Below are positions 14,231 through 20,588 of a DNA stretch of 33,350 nucleotides, in pieces. Every line of letters starts with the position of its first letter. Within the stretch, counting starts at the first letter, position 1. The position numbers were made by a program, and so were the translations under genes. A model generated the notes under the pieces. That model did not search any database, was not told the origin of the DNA, and worked only from the letters and a program-made list of their open reading frames with translations. The DNA is from a virus. Location of the stretch: IMG/VR virus record IMGVR_UViG_3300037189_023468, positions 1-33,350 of that record. One strand, given 5' to 3'.

Positions 14231-14529
14231 CGATCGACCTTCTTGATCATATCGTCTGCTCGCACGAGGCCAGTAGCAGACGTGGGTGACCCGCCATTGT
14301 GGATAAACAGCAGCGTCGGGACCGACTTGATGTGATATTCTTGTACAAGATTAGGATGGTTGTCCACATTGATCTTAATGATCTTGATGTCTGGTCGTTT
14401 CTGATTGACCTTTTCAAGCTCGGCGTTAATTGCCTTGCACGGGTTGCACCAAGGCGCCCAAAAGTCTACAATGGCACTACTGGTCCCAACGGCTTCTTGG
14501 AGGGTCGTTGACTCAAGGTTGGTAATCAT
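14227..14529 (-). CDS. Thioredoxin-like protein (100 aa)
   Basis: A complete thioredoxin fold is visible: SAIVDFWAPWCNPCKAINAE with the active site W27-C28-N29-P30-C31, IIKINVDNHPNLVQEYHIKS, and the cis-proline in SVPTLLF (Pro71). The active site is WCNPC in place of the usual WCGPC, which may shift its redox potential. ATG 14529 has AGGAG six bases upstream; the frame is open further but that part is not thioredoxin. Phage thioredoxins can serve redox enzymes such as ribonucleotide reductase or act as processivity partners of polymerase; neither is visible here. Confidence 0.92.
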   Translation of the reverse strand: MITNLESTTLQEAVGTSSAIVDFWAPWCNPCKAINAELEKVNQKRPDIKIIKINVDNHPNLVQEYHIKSVPTLLFIHNGGSPTSATGLVRADDMIKKVDR

Positions 14530-14645
14530 GGGGGGCTCCTGTCTACAGTGGTTATGAGCAGCATTATGACAGATTGCGGCGGAATATGCACCACTGCTAT
14601 GCTCTGCCACCACCCCATGTCGGTGCGTAGTATGGAGCGTGTCCT

Positions 14646-15047
14646 ATGAAGATTGATAAGTTTAAGGCGGTTGAAGAGTGGGTCGCTTCGGCTGCAATCG
14701 TCTTCGGTATCTCGCACTGGGAGATCGCAATCTCTAAAGACTTCGCTGACCCAGATGCCGATGCTGACATCGAAGTATCACCTCAGCGCAGCTACGCCGA
14801 GATGCGCTTGCAAAAAGATTTCTTCTCTTATGACCCAGAGAAGCAGCGTGTGACACTCTGCCACGAACTCGGACACATCGTCAACGCCGGAACGGATCGT
14901 GTCGTAGAGAACCTGGAGGAGACGTTGGGGAAGATTGGCTGGGCTACCTTCGAGCCAAACTATCTTGACGCTACTGAGCGCTCCACCGACCACTGGGCTC
15001 GTATCGTATCGCCACTGCTACCACTTCCCCAGTTCCCCAAGAGTTAA
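14646..15047 (+). CDS. HExxH metalloprotease-like protein (133 aa)
   Basis: LCHELGHIVN (residues 71-80) contains the zincin motif H73-E-L-G-H77. The preceding strand (SYAEMRLQKDFFSY) is in the usual edge-strand position, and the layout (about 130 aa) is like small phage metallopeptidase-fold proteins related to ImmA/IrrE or SprT. The third zinc ligand is not certain. GGAG lies eight bases before the ATG. It is followed by a second HExxH gene only three bases downstream. Confidence 0.75.
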   Translation: MKIDKFKAVEEWVASAAIVFGISHWEIAISKDFADPDADADIEVSPQRSYAEMRLQKDFFSYDPEKQRVTLCHELGHIVNAGTDRVVENLEETLGKIGWATFEPNYLDATERSTDHWARIVSPLLPLPQFPKS

Positions 15048-15050
15048 CTC

Positions 15051-15527
15051 GTGTCGTTCTCGGACCTCCCGTTCCTCCTCTCCTTTGGCGACGGTGTCGA
15101 ATACGAACGCCTTGAGGATTGGGATGTGGTTGTCGCCACTCTTAGCAGCGCCTGTACCGCCTATGACATTCCGCTCGCAGAGTTAGTGCTGCACTGCCAT
15201 GGGGACGGGTACCCGCAGGCAGACCACCCGATTGGGGAGACGACATTCTCCGAGCGATCGATCCAGCTCTGCCGACCCGACATCCTGGTTGCGCTGCATG
15301 AGTTATCCCATGTGTGGCTTCAAGAGGCACACTCAAAGGATTGGGCTATGGGCTTCTTTGCGCTCATAAAGCAATACACACCAGACTTATTTGACACCGA
15401 GGTGTGGACTGTGGCAAACTCATACCCACAAGCGATGGTCGCTGTGCGGGAGATGGTGCACGACGGTATCATCCCTGAGAATAGAAAGTTCGGTTGGAAT
15501 AGCGGATATTTCCCAGCAGACACGTGA
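15051..15527 (+). CDS. Second HExxH metalloprotease-like protein (158 aa)
   Basis: DILVALHELSHVWLQEAHSK contains H83-E-L-S-H87 with a nearby H94, typical of a zincin helix. The preceding region (TFSERSIQLCRPD) fits the edge strand. There is no obvious overall identity to the first HExxH gene, so these are probably diverged relatives or two independent zincins. GTG 15051 follows the previous stop by three bases, without a clear ribosome site, so coupling is likely. The substrates are unknown. Confidence 0.72.
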   Translation: MSFSDLPFLLSFGDGVEYERLEDWDVVVATLSSACTAYDIPLAELVLHCHGDGYPQADHPIGETTFSERSIQLCRPDILVALHELSHVWLQEAHSKDWAMGFFALIKQYTPDLFDTEVWTVANSYPQAMVAVREMVHDGIIPENRKFGWNSGYFPADT

Positions 15528-15644
15528 GGGATCGAAGCCCGTAGGGTCAAGACTTGCGACAGCAAGGCTTGACCGTGAGGCGAGAGCCCGACCCGAGCCT
15601 GCGAGGGGCACGCCCACATGGGCACCTAAGGAGAGGAGAAACAC
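15528..15644 (+). promoter_or_regulatory. Structured leader before the sigma region 4 gene
   Basis: This 117-base gap has a coaxial hairpin (15545-15574) with GGTCAAG/CTTGACC and CTTGC/GCAAG around GACA. A second palindrome is GCCCACATGGGC (15612-15623), and GGCG/CGCC and GCCC/GGGC pairs are possible between them. A ribosome site GGAGAGGAG follows. No promoter is evident. It could be a regulatory leader or an intercistronic processing region. Confidence 0.5.
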
Positions 15645-15860
15645 ATGGGACGCAAACGAGTAGCAGTTTCAAACGACGAGCAAGGCACCTACCGAGTAGG
15701 GAAGCAGTTGATCGGCACTGGTCGTCCATGGACACTAGAGGAGATCGCAGCAGAGTTCCGTATCTCCCGTGAACGTGTGCGGCAGATTGAACAGCGAGCA
15801 CTCAAGAAACTCAAGCACCCAGCACGTGCGTGGCTCATCCGCGATTTCCTTGGTGAGTGA
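15645..15860 (+). CDS. Stand-alone sigma-70 region 4 protein (71 aa)
   Basis: Residues 29-69 (WTLEEIAAEFRISRERVRQI, EQRALKKLKHPARAWLIRDF) match the pattern of sigma-70 region 4.2, the helix-turn-helix that recognises the -35 element, and the end HPARAWLIRDFL even resembles the HPSRS..LRSFL end of principal sigma factors. Regions 1-3, which bind the -10 box and core polymerase, are absent. The first 28 residues are unrelated and basic. An AGGAG site lies upstream. It could redirect, replace or block sigma region 4 on host RNA polymerase; this would fit the second promoter class in the right part of the window, but that link is inference. Confidence 0.85.
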   Translation: MGRKRVAVSNDEQGTYRVGKQLIGTGRPWTLEEIAAEFRISRERVRQIEQRALKKLKHPARAWLIRDFLGE

Positions 15861-15861
15861 G

Positions 15862-16221
15862 ATGCAGGGATTGATTGACAACGCACAGGAAGCCCATCTT
15901 GCCGAGACCGTCTCCCTTGAGCGTGCATGGCAGTTATGGAACGAGGGGGTCTTCTCCTATGTCACCGTCATCTCTATCGCGAAGCACAACGATTGCGAGT
16001 GCGGCGGCAATCGCGATGGATTGATCTGCATGAACAGCGATCATATGGATCTTCGGGTTGCAATGATCAAAGGGCTCAAAGGCACCATCGATACCCTACG
16101 TGTGGGGGATTTATACGGGATGCCAACGAACGAGGAGATCTTGGGGTCGTTCCGTGGTTTGAGCACGGAGGATCGTGGTGATGGGGTTGCGGATGGTGAA
16201 AAAGGTGATACTATTGCGTGA
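15862..16221 (+). CDS. Hypothetical protein (119 aa)
   Basis: A mainly helical protein with two cysteines in NDCECGGNRDGLICMNSDHM, possibly a small metal loop, and an acidic tail. The ATG at 15862 follows the previous stop by one base; GTG 15853 in the same frame is an alternative. No family is recognised. It probably belongs to the sigma region 4 transcription unit. Confidence 0.62.
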   Translation: MQGLIDNAQEAHLAETVSLERAWQLWNEGVFSYVTVISIAKHNDCECGGNRDGLICMNSDHMDLRVAMIKGLKGTIDTLRVGDLYGMPTNEEILGSFRGLSTEDRGDGVADGEKGDTIA

Positions 16222-16225
16222 GGTT

Positions 16226-16284
16226 GGGTGGCGGTGAAATACCTGGGCCACCCCCCGGTCGAAAGCCTCCTGAAAAGGTTCAGG
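16226..16284 (+). terminator. Two hairpins between genes
   Basis: GGGTGGC (16226-16232) pairs with GCCACCC (16247-16253), and CCTGAA (16269-16274) pairs perfectly with TTCAGG (16279-16284) around AAGG. They fill the gap before the zinc gene at 16335. There is no U-run, so RNA processing or attenuation is as likely as termination. Confidence 0.45.
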
Positions 16285-16334
16285 CTCACTCATTAGGTTT
16301 TCGCTCGAAGCACGTAGGTATTCCGGGAGCTAAG

Positions 16335-16532
16335 ATGGCGAAATCAGAGCAAAAGATAGGGATGTGCAACTACTGCCAGGAACTAGGCCCTATCTACGAG
16401 CAGGAAGATGACAACAGGGTTATTTTTCTCATCTGTAAGCGCTGCATCACGGATGTCATTAAGCGGTTAGAGATTGATCAAAAACTAAAAAGGTTGCGCG
16501 CCCGTAAGGAATGGGATCGGTACGACACCTAG
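16335..16532 (+). CDS. Zinc-finger protein (65 aa)
   Basis: CNYCQELGPIYEQEDD and FLICKRCITDVIKRLE supply two CxxC pairs for a zinc ribbon, followed by a basic helix (KLKRLRARKEWDR). ATG 16335 has GGGAG seven bases upstream. The frame is open upstream, but that part covers the two hairpins. The final base of its TAG stop is the first base of the tRNA-Ile. Function unknown. Confidence 0.7.
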   Translation: MAKSEQKIGMCNYCQELGPIYEQEDDNRVIFLICKRCITDVIKRLEIDQKLKRLRARKEWDRYDT

Positions 16533-16607
16533 GGGGTGTAGCTCAGTGGTTAGAGCAGTGAGCTTATATCTCACCGGCCCTTGGTTCAATTCCAAGCACC
16601 CCCACCA
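16532..16607 (+). tRNA. tRNA-Ile (anticodon TAT)
   Basis: The acceptor stem GGGGGTG pairs with CACCCCC, the D-arm is GCTC/GAGC, the anticodon stem GTGAG/CTCAC holds the loop CTTATAT (anticodon TAT), the T-arm is CTTGG/CCAAG around TTCAATT, and CCA is encoded. It reads AUA. Most bacteria read AUA with a CAT anticodon modified to lysidine, so a TAT anticodon is unusual. Confidence 0.95.
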
Positions 16608-16625
16608 GTTATTCAGGAGGCCCAT

Positions 16626-16796
16626 ATGCCCACCTACGACTACCAGTGCAAGAAATGCGAGGCAGTTATTGAGCTCCTCCATAAGGCGGACGAACCACCA
16701 GAGTTAGTCCATGAGGACTGCGGGGGTGAGTTAGTGCGCTGCATAAATAGTATCCAGGTTGTATACCGCGGAGAGGGCTGGGCCCGCCGGGGCTAG
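16626..16796 (+). CDS. FmdB-family zinc-ribbon protein (56 aa)
   Basis: MPTYDYQCKKCEAVIELLHK is the hallmark N-terminus of FmdB-type 'regulatory' zinc ribbons (MPxYxYxCxxCxxxFE), followed by EPPELVHEDCGGELVRCINS with the second ligand pair. AGGAGG lies well placed before ATG 16626. FmdB proteins are small putative regulators of unknown mechanism that are common in phages and bacteria. Confidence 0.85.
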   Translation: MPTYDYQCKKCEAVIELLHKADEPPELVHEDCGGELVRCINSIQVVYRGEGWARRG

Positions 16797-16806
16797 GTTA
16801 TTGTCC

Positions 16807-16856
16807 GGGCTGGCGGGATCGAACAGAAGTTATTGCACGGGCTGGCGGGATAGAAC
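16807..16856 (+). repeat. Two copies of a GGGCTGGCGGGATNGAAC element
   Basis: Near-identical 18-base elements at 16807-16824 and 16839-16856 differ by one base (ATCGAAC, ATAGAAC). Both end like the GATAGAAC motif that follows each promoter-cassette hairpin to the right, and each is preceded by TTATTG. No promoter follows them, so they may be remnants of cassettes. Confidence 0.6.
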
Positions 16857-16914
16857 CTAGGGCTGGGGTCTTGAGTTAGAACAACCGCACACCCAGATTT
16901 GCGCCACGCTGAGC

Positions 16915-16997
16915 AACGAAAACCCCCAACCTGGTGTCCCAGGAGGGGGTTTGTCGTTTCCAGGGCTCCTAGCCCCCTAATCGGGGCTATTATTATT
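16915..16997. terminator. Bidirectional terminator pair
   Basis: AAACCCCC (16920-16927) pairs with GGGGGTTT (16945-16952), with an inner CCTGG/CCAGG stem; the outer AACGA and TCGTT continue the pairing loosely. A second hairpin AGCCCC (16971-16976) with GGGGCT (16983-16988) is followed by ATTATTATT. It ends both the rightward FmdB/tRNA unit and the leftward operon. Confidence 0.8.
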
Positions 16998-17166
16998 CAG
17001 AATCGGGAACGTAGCCTCGCTTCTCCAATCCTGCGAAACACTCCTCGCACAAGAAGGCACCCGGCTCGCGCTTCGTTGCGGGGATGATGGTGAAGTACGG
17101 CTTGCCGTGATGGTAGTCCTCGCAGTCGTAGCAGAGGAACCGCTCCGTCTTCTCTTCTGCGATCAC
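16993..17166 (-). CDS. Zinc-ribbon small protein (57 aa)
   Basis: RFLCYDCEDYHHGKPYFT and AFLCEECFAGLEKRGYVPD supply two CxxC pairs in a classic zinc-ribbon arrangement. It starts with GTG 17166 overlapping the stop of the microprotein upstream (GTGA). It is the last gene of the leftward operon, ending in the terminator region. Function unknown. Confidence 0.72.
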   Translation of the reverse strand: MIAEEKTERFLCYDCEDYHHGKPYFTIIPATKREPGAFLCEECFAGLEKRGYVPDSE

Positions 17167-17240
17167 CGCTTCGAACCGATCAGGGCAAAGCCCATCAGGA
17201 AGAAAACGATTAACAATTGGAGCTGGATGGTTTCAATCAC
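17163..17240 (-). CDS. Single-span membrane microprotein (25 aa)
   Basis: The peptide is MIETIQLQLLIVFFLMGFAL followed by IGSKR: one hydrophobic helix with a positive end. GTG 17240 overlaps the previous stop (GTGA), and its own TGA overlaps the next GTG in the same way, so it sits in an unbroken coupling chain. It would be too short to annotate without this context. Another 25-aa membrane peptide is at 26645. Confidence 0.6.
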   Translation of the reverse strand: MIETIQLQLLIVFFLMGFALIGSKR

Positions 17241-17458
17241 TTGAGTACCTCCTTAATTGCGTCAGAGATCAGGTGTCGGGCTTTCGCCACGGTCATCTCT
17301 GCGTCGATGTCGTAGTCCACAATCACTTCAGAACAGTCAAGGCACTCCAACGCAAGGTTGCGAATGTCGCTGATGTCAAAGAGTAACTGATCATTCTTGA
17401 CGAGGTCGGGGCCGTATACCCCAACCTCGATCTCGTGTCCCTTGTGTTCACTTGCCAT
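17237..17458 (-). CDS. Hypothetical small protein (73 aa)
   Basis: A compact acidic protein with strand-rich start (GHEIEVGVYGPDLVKND) and a helical end (EMTVAKARHLISDAIKEVLK); LECLDCSEVIVDYD holds a CxxC. ATG 17458 follows AGGAGG. Member of the leftward operon; no family recognised. Confidence 0.7.
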   Translation of the reverse strand: MASEHKGHEIEVGVYGPDLVKNDQLLFDISDIRNLALECLDCSEVIVDYDIDAEMTVAKARHLISDAIKEVLK

Positions 17459-17468
17459 TGGGCCCCTC

Positions 17469-17729
17469 CTACTTGAACAGGACGACTCGGCTTGCCACGT
17501 CGCAGAACGCCACATGGTCGTAGTCGAGGATCTTATCCGCAATCTCATCGGCGGTCAACTTGGCTACCGCTTCGTAGTCCGCCTCCGTACCGCCACACTC
17601 CTCAGCGAGCCACTCCCGACCCGCCTCTGTCGCCTCGTCCTTGTCGTCGGTCATGAGATAGAAGTTATCCCCATCCGCAAGGATGATGACCGTCTGGTAG
17701 ACCACAAACTCGTTTCCTTCGTATCCCAT
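17469..17729 (-). CDS. Hypothetical acidic protein (86 aa)
   Basis: MGYEGNEFVVYQTVIILADG and NFYLMTDDKDEATEAGREWL suggest a strand-helix fold; DDKDEATEAGREWLAEE is a helical segment. ATG 17729 follows an AGGA site and touches the previous stop (TAATG overlap). Part of the leftward operon. No family recognised. Confidence 0.7.
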   Translation of the reverse strand: MGYEGNEFVVYQTVIILADGDNFYLMTDDKDEATEAGREWLAEECGGTEADYEAVAKLTADEIADKILDYDHVAFCDVASRVVLFK

Positions 17730-18031
17730 TATTCCTCCACCAAGTCATACTGCTCAGCATCGATGTCGAGCACGCGCTCTAACTTATAAGTTTCAATATC
17801 ACCCACAAACTCGTTGATGGTCTTCCCGCAGTCATAGCACTCAATCGAGGTGACGTAGGAACCGCCATCCCCAAGTGAGTAATCATTGGCGATGCCGATC
17901 TGCACGCCACCCATCCCGCTTGGTGTGCCTGTGACCTCAAAAGACATCGACACGCTGCCGAGGAAGTAGACCCCTCGTCGCTTCTCCCCTTCTGGGGCAT
18001 CGGACAGGGGGCACGTCTTATGAACTAACAT
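17729..18031 (-). CDS. Hypothetical protein (100 aa)
   Basis: The sequence has beta-rich segments (GVYFLGSVSMSFEVTGTPSG, then VQIGIANDYSLGDGGSYVTS) and IECYDCGKTINEF with a CxxC. ATG 18031 has GAGGAG just upstream; the frame is open further but that part overlaps the neighbour. Part of the leftward operon. Function unknown. Confidence 0.68.
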   Translation of the reverse strand: MLVHKTCPLSDAPEGEKRRGVYFLGSVSMSFEVTGTPSGMGGVQIGIANDYSLGDGGSYVTSIECYDCGKTINEFVGDIETYKLERVLDIDAEQYDLVEE

Positions 18032-18423
18032 TACTCCTCCTCCTTCTTGTACCCATAGCGGGCGCATGGCTCACAACCATCGCACTCTTCATTGCTCAGC
18101 ATGACCGCCGCTGCATGGAAGATCTCCTCGCAGGTGAAGTCGTGCTCACAGGAGAGTACCTGATGGATGTCTTGGTTGTCAACAACGCGCTCAAGGAACG
18201 CGTCCTTCTCCTCCTTTTCCATCTGGATCACATCCCAGCCGTAGCAGATGACTGCCGCGGGGAACTTCTCATAGATCCCGTCGAATGCTGTGTGGTAATA
18301 GGCAATCTCAAGACCTTGGCTGTTCCTCTCAAAGAGGATCTCCCGCTCGCCGTTGCCGTCCTTCGTCCAGATCGACAGGTTTTCGTTTGCCGTGATGCTC
18401 TCGTCGTGAAGAATGTGCCACAT
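18031..18423 (-). CDS. Hypothetical protein with C-terminal cysteine cluster (130 aa)
   Basis: The N-terminal part (MWHILHDESITANENLSIWT, then REILFERNSQGLEIAYYHTA) is beta-rich. The C-terminus carries SCEHDFTCEEIFHAA and NEECDGCEPCARYGYKKEEE, six cysteines in a compact cluster. ATG 18423 is seven bases from GGAGG; ATG 18429 would be too near. The ribosome site lies in the end of the upstream gene. Function unknown. Confidence 0.68.
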   Translation of the reverse strand: MWHILHDESITANENLSIWTKDGNGEREILFERNSQGLEIAYYHTAFDGIYEKFPAAVICYGWDVIQMEKEEKDAFLERVVDNQDIHQVLSCEHDFTCEEIFHAAAVMLSNEECDGCEPCARYGYKKEEE

Positions 18424-18425
18424 AC

Positions 18426-18668
18426 TCATACCTCCGTATTGATTTCCCATGCCTCACCCTCGGTGCCGTCCTCATTGATTTCGGCTACCGACACCGCGAT
18501 GGTGTTGCCTTCGAGGAAATCCCAGTTGCCAAGCCCCTGCTCGGCTGCATCGTCCGCAACCGCGGTAAGCAACCGATCACCCTCTAAGCCAGCCAAGTCC
18601 TCTCCATCGTAAGAGAGATCAACTGAGAAGTCATCGATCTTCTGAATGTACACTCTGAACCGCTTCAT
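18426..18668 (-). CDS. Hypothetical acidic protein (80 aa)
   Basis: Opening strand MKRFRVYIQKIDDFSVDLSY is followed by an acidic helix-loop (GEDLAGLEGDRLLTAVADDA) and a final strand GNTIAVSVAEINEDG. A well placed AGGAGG precedes ATG 18668, which overlaps the upstream stop (ATGA). Part of the leftward operon. Confidence 0.7.
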   Translation of the reverse strand: MKRFRVYIQKIDDFSVDLSYDGEDLAGLEGDRLLTAVADDAAEQGLGNWDFLEGNTIAVSVAEINEDGTEGEAWEINTEV

Positions 18669-18910
18669 ACAACAATCCTCCTAATCAGCCATAGCGTTAT
18701 CGGCGTAAACACAATCGTCGCCGTGATGCCGCCAACAACTCCAAATAAACCCTGACCGAATCCAACAGCCACAAAGAGCGGGATTACTGACATTTGTAGT
18801 TTCCCGAATCCATCAAGGCTGATCCACAGCCACAGCGCACCAATCCCCAAGAGTGCGATGCTGATGGTGAGTCCGATCGCGTGTCGGGCGATTTCCCAAA
18901 CGATCTCCAT
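18665..18910 (-). CDS. Small membrane protein (81 aa)
   Basis: Three hydrophobic segments: about residues 10-30 (HAIGLTISIALLGIGALWLW), 38-58 (LQMSVIPLFVAVGFGQGLFG) and 60-77 (GGITATIVFTPITLWLI). The C-terminus is basic. AAAGGAG precedes ATG 18910. First gene of the leftward operon. It could be a small inner-membrane protein; holin activity cannot be judged. Confidence 0.68.
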   Translation of the reverse strand: MEIVWEIARHAIGLTISIALLGIGALWLWISLDGFGKLQMSVIPLFVAVGFGQGLFGVVGGITATIVFTPITLWLIRRIVV

Positions 18911-18932
18911 AGTGCTCCTTTCCTATGGGGGC

Positions 18933-18962
18933 ATTGTAAGGCAGGGGATAGCGGTTAGTCAA
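18933..18962 (-). promoter_or_regulatory. Promoter of the leftward eight-gene operon
   Basis: On the minus strand, TTGACT (18957-18962) is followed by 18 bases and TACAAT (18933-18938). It starts transcription about 16 bases before ATG 18910. Confidence 0.82.
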
Positions 18963-19018
18963 GTTTGGGGTGGGGGTGGGGTGGCTTGACAAGACTTATT
19001 ATTTGTGGCAGTCCCGAG

Positions 19019-19076
19019 CTCGCAAGCGAGGGCCGAACCCTATTATTTGACAGACGGTTATTGGCTGACTTATAAT
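19019..19076 (+). promoter_or_regulatory. Promoter cassette for gene 19116
   Basis: A short stem CTCGC (19019-19023) / GCGAG (19026-19030) is followed by GAACC, TTGACA (19047-19052), an 18-base spacer and TATAAT (19071-19076). The leader has the hairpin TAGGC-AGTTA-GCCTA, followed by AAGGAGG. It is the first and least regular of the rightward cassettes. Confidence 0.78.
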
Positions 19077-19115
19077 GCGGTTAGGCAGTTAGCCTATAGG
19101 TGTAAGGAGGAAGTT

Positions 19116-19430
19116 ATGGCTGTCGAAACGATTGAGCAGTTATTTGCGGAACAGAAGTCAGGCAAGTTAATCAACGAGCGCAGGGAGTTGAATCTTAGGC
19201 TCCGCGATGCGCACTACCTTCTAACAGAGATGGTTGAGCCGCTTCTCGGCGCGGTCATCACAGGCGGGGTAGTTATTGGAAACGGCGATGACGAGCCGTT
19301 TGTTCCAGTCTTGTTCGTTATTCAGAACGGCAAGAAGTACAGCGTTATTATTCAGTCTGATGACGAGGGCAATGACGGCGGTCGCCTTATCTTTGATCGC
19401 GGCACGGCTCAGATGGTTCCAACTTTGTAA
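19116..19430 (+). CDS. Hypothetical protein (104 aa)
   Basis: The helical N-terminal half (TIEQLFAEQKSGKLINERRE) is followed by a beta-rich second half (VVIGNGDDEPFVPVLFVIQN, then KKYSVIIQSDDEGNDGGRLI). ATG 19116 has a strong AAGGAGG upstream and its own promoter. No family recognised. Expected to be expressed singly. A weak hairpin (19432-19461) follows. Confidence 0.7.
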   Translation: MAVETIEQLFAEQKSGKLINERRELNLRLRDAHYLLTEMVEPLLGAVITGGVVIGNGDDEPFVPVLFVIQNGKKYSVIIQSDDEGNDGGRLIFDRGTAQMVPTL

Positions 19431-19490
19431 TAAGGAGGAGATGTAGTTATTGTAATCTCCTTCAACCGCTAAAAAAATAATTAGTTCGCC

Positions 19491-19551
19491 CTCAACAAGC
19501 TCCGGCTTGTTGAGGTAGAACTTGACAGGCGGGTAAGTTCTGCCTTACAAT
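19491..19551 (+). promoter_or_regulatory. Promoter cassette for gene 19594
   Basis: Perfect hairpin CTCAACAAGC-TCCG-GCTTGTTGAG (19491-19514), then GTAGAAC, TTGACA (19522-19527), an 18-base spacer and TACAAT (19546-19551). The leader hairpin is GCGGG/CCCGC, followed by AAGGAGG. Confidence 0.88.
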
Positions 19552-19593
19552 CTGATGGTGCGGGGCTTCCCGCGAGGACACAAGGAGGACATA

Positions 19594-20403
19594 ATGCCAA
19601 ACTGGTGCGTGAACCAAGTGGACATTGGCGGCGACGAGGCAGAGGTCGCAAAGTTGATTGAGTTCGTCAAGGGCGAAGAAGATGCCTTTGACTTCTCCAA
19701 CATCGTGCCGACTCCCGACAGCCCACACTACGCAGTAAGCGAAGGTCAGAACGATTTCCTTTGCGGCTGTAAGCCAGAGTTCGTCATCACCAAAGAAATG
19801 GTGAAGGGAGCGGAAGGACACGAGTACGAGAAGGAACACGGCTTTGAGCCGCAGGAAGGCTACTGGGCTGTGGACGGCGTTGCGCTCAGGAAAGTAAATC
19901 TTGATAACGGCACGATTGAGGATTCCGTTGCCCAGATGTTTGGCGGGTCAGAGGTCTGCCCAAAGCACGACCTCCCGAGGATTTCATCGCAGCCAGACTG
20001 GTGGTACAACTGGAATGTTGCCAACTGGGGAACCAAGTGGAACTGCGGAGAAGTGTGGCACGACCGCGCTGACGACGACAAGGTTGATGGAAGGACTTCA
20101 TACAACTTTGAGACGGCGTGGTCGCCAGCCGAGCCTGTGGTCGCTGCGCTTGCCGCAAAGTTTCCAACGCTCTCTATTGTCCATCGCTATTGTGAAGGCG
20201 GTATGGGATTCGCGGGGCAGGTAATCTACAACAACGGCGAAGAGGTGCTGCGCGATGATTACAACGCGACAGAACTTCCCGATGATGCGTGGATTGCCGA
20301 GGAAGATGGCAGCCGCGGATACGAGCGCGACTACGAGAAGGTTCCAATGACGGCAATGGAATCTTTCTGCGACGAGCACTTCGGCGGTATTGTCGGAGGC
20401 TAA
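19594..20403 (+). CDS. Api92/DUF1281-like protein (269 aa)
   Basis: The N-terminus MPNWCVNQVDIGGDEAEVAK is typical of the Api92-like family (MPNWCxNxLxIxG), which has a ferredoxin-like fold. DFSNIVPTPDSP follows, and the C-terminal half has WYNWNVANWGTKWN and the YNFETAWSPAEPVVAALAAK / RYCEGGMGFAGQVIY blocks, the conserved second half of the family. These proteins are common in plasmids and phages; the function is unknown. ATG 19594 follows AAGGAGGACAT. Confidence 0.85.
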   Translation: MPNWCVNQVDIGGDEAEVAKLIEFVKGEEDAFDFSNIVPTPDSPHYAVSEGQNDFLCGCKPEFVITKEMVKGAEGHEYEKEHGFEPQEGYWAVDGVALRKVNLDNGTIEDSVAQMFGGSEVCPKHDLPRISSQPDWWYNWNVANWGTKWNCGEVWHDRADDDKVDGRTSYNFETAWSPAEPVVAALAAKFPTLSIVHRYCEGGMGFAGQVIYNNGEEVLRDDYNATELPDDAWIAEEDGSRGYERDYEKVPMTAMESFCDEHFGGIVGG

Positions 20404-20410
20404 TGACTTC

Positions 20411-20478
20411 GGGGCGTAAGGAGTCCTCCCTGCGCCCCATAAAGTAATAAACCCCCTGATTACTCAGGGGGTTTATTA
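20411..20478 (+). terminator. Terminator pair after gene 20403
   Basis: GGGGCG/CGCCCC forms one hairpin (20411-20438). A perfect 15-bp stem (20445-20459 with 20464-20478), TAATAAACCCCCTGA around TTAC, follows; its A/T-rich base gives U-runs on both strands, so it can terminate in both directions. Confidence 0.88.
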
Positions 20479-20488
20479 TTATGTTCCA

Positions 20489-20548
20489 CTCAAAGGGCTC
20501 CGGCCCTTTGAGGTAGAACTTGACGCGATCTTGTGCTTGTGGGAGAAT
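20489..20548 (+). promoter_or_regulatory. Promoter cassette for gene 20589
   Basis: Perfect hairpin CTCAAAGGGC-TCCG-GCCCTTTGAG (20489-20512), then GTAGAAC, TTGACG (20520-20525), 17 bases and GAGAAT (20543-20548), the weakest -10 of the set. The leader hairpin is ACGGCA-GT-TGCCGT. Confidence 0.8.
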
Positions 20549-20588
20549 CTTCTTACGGCAGTTGCCGTATGTAAAGAAGGAGGACGCA

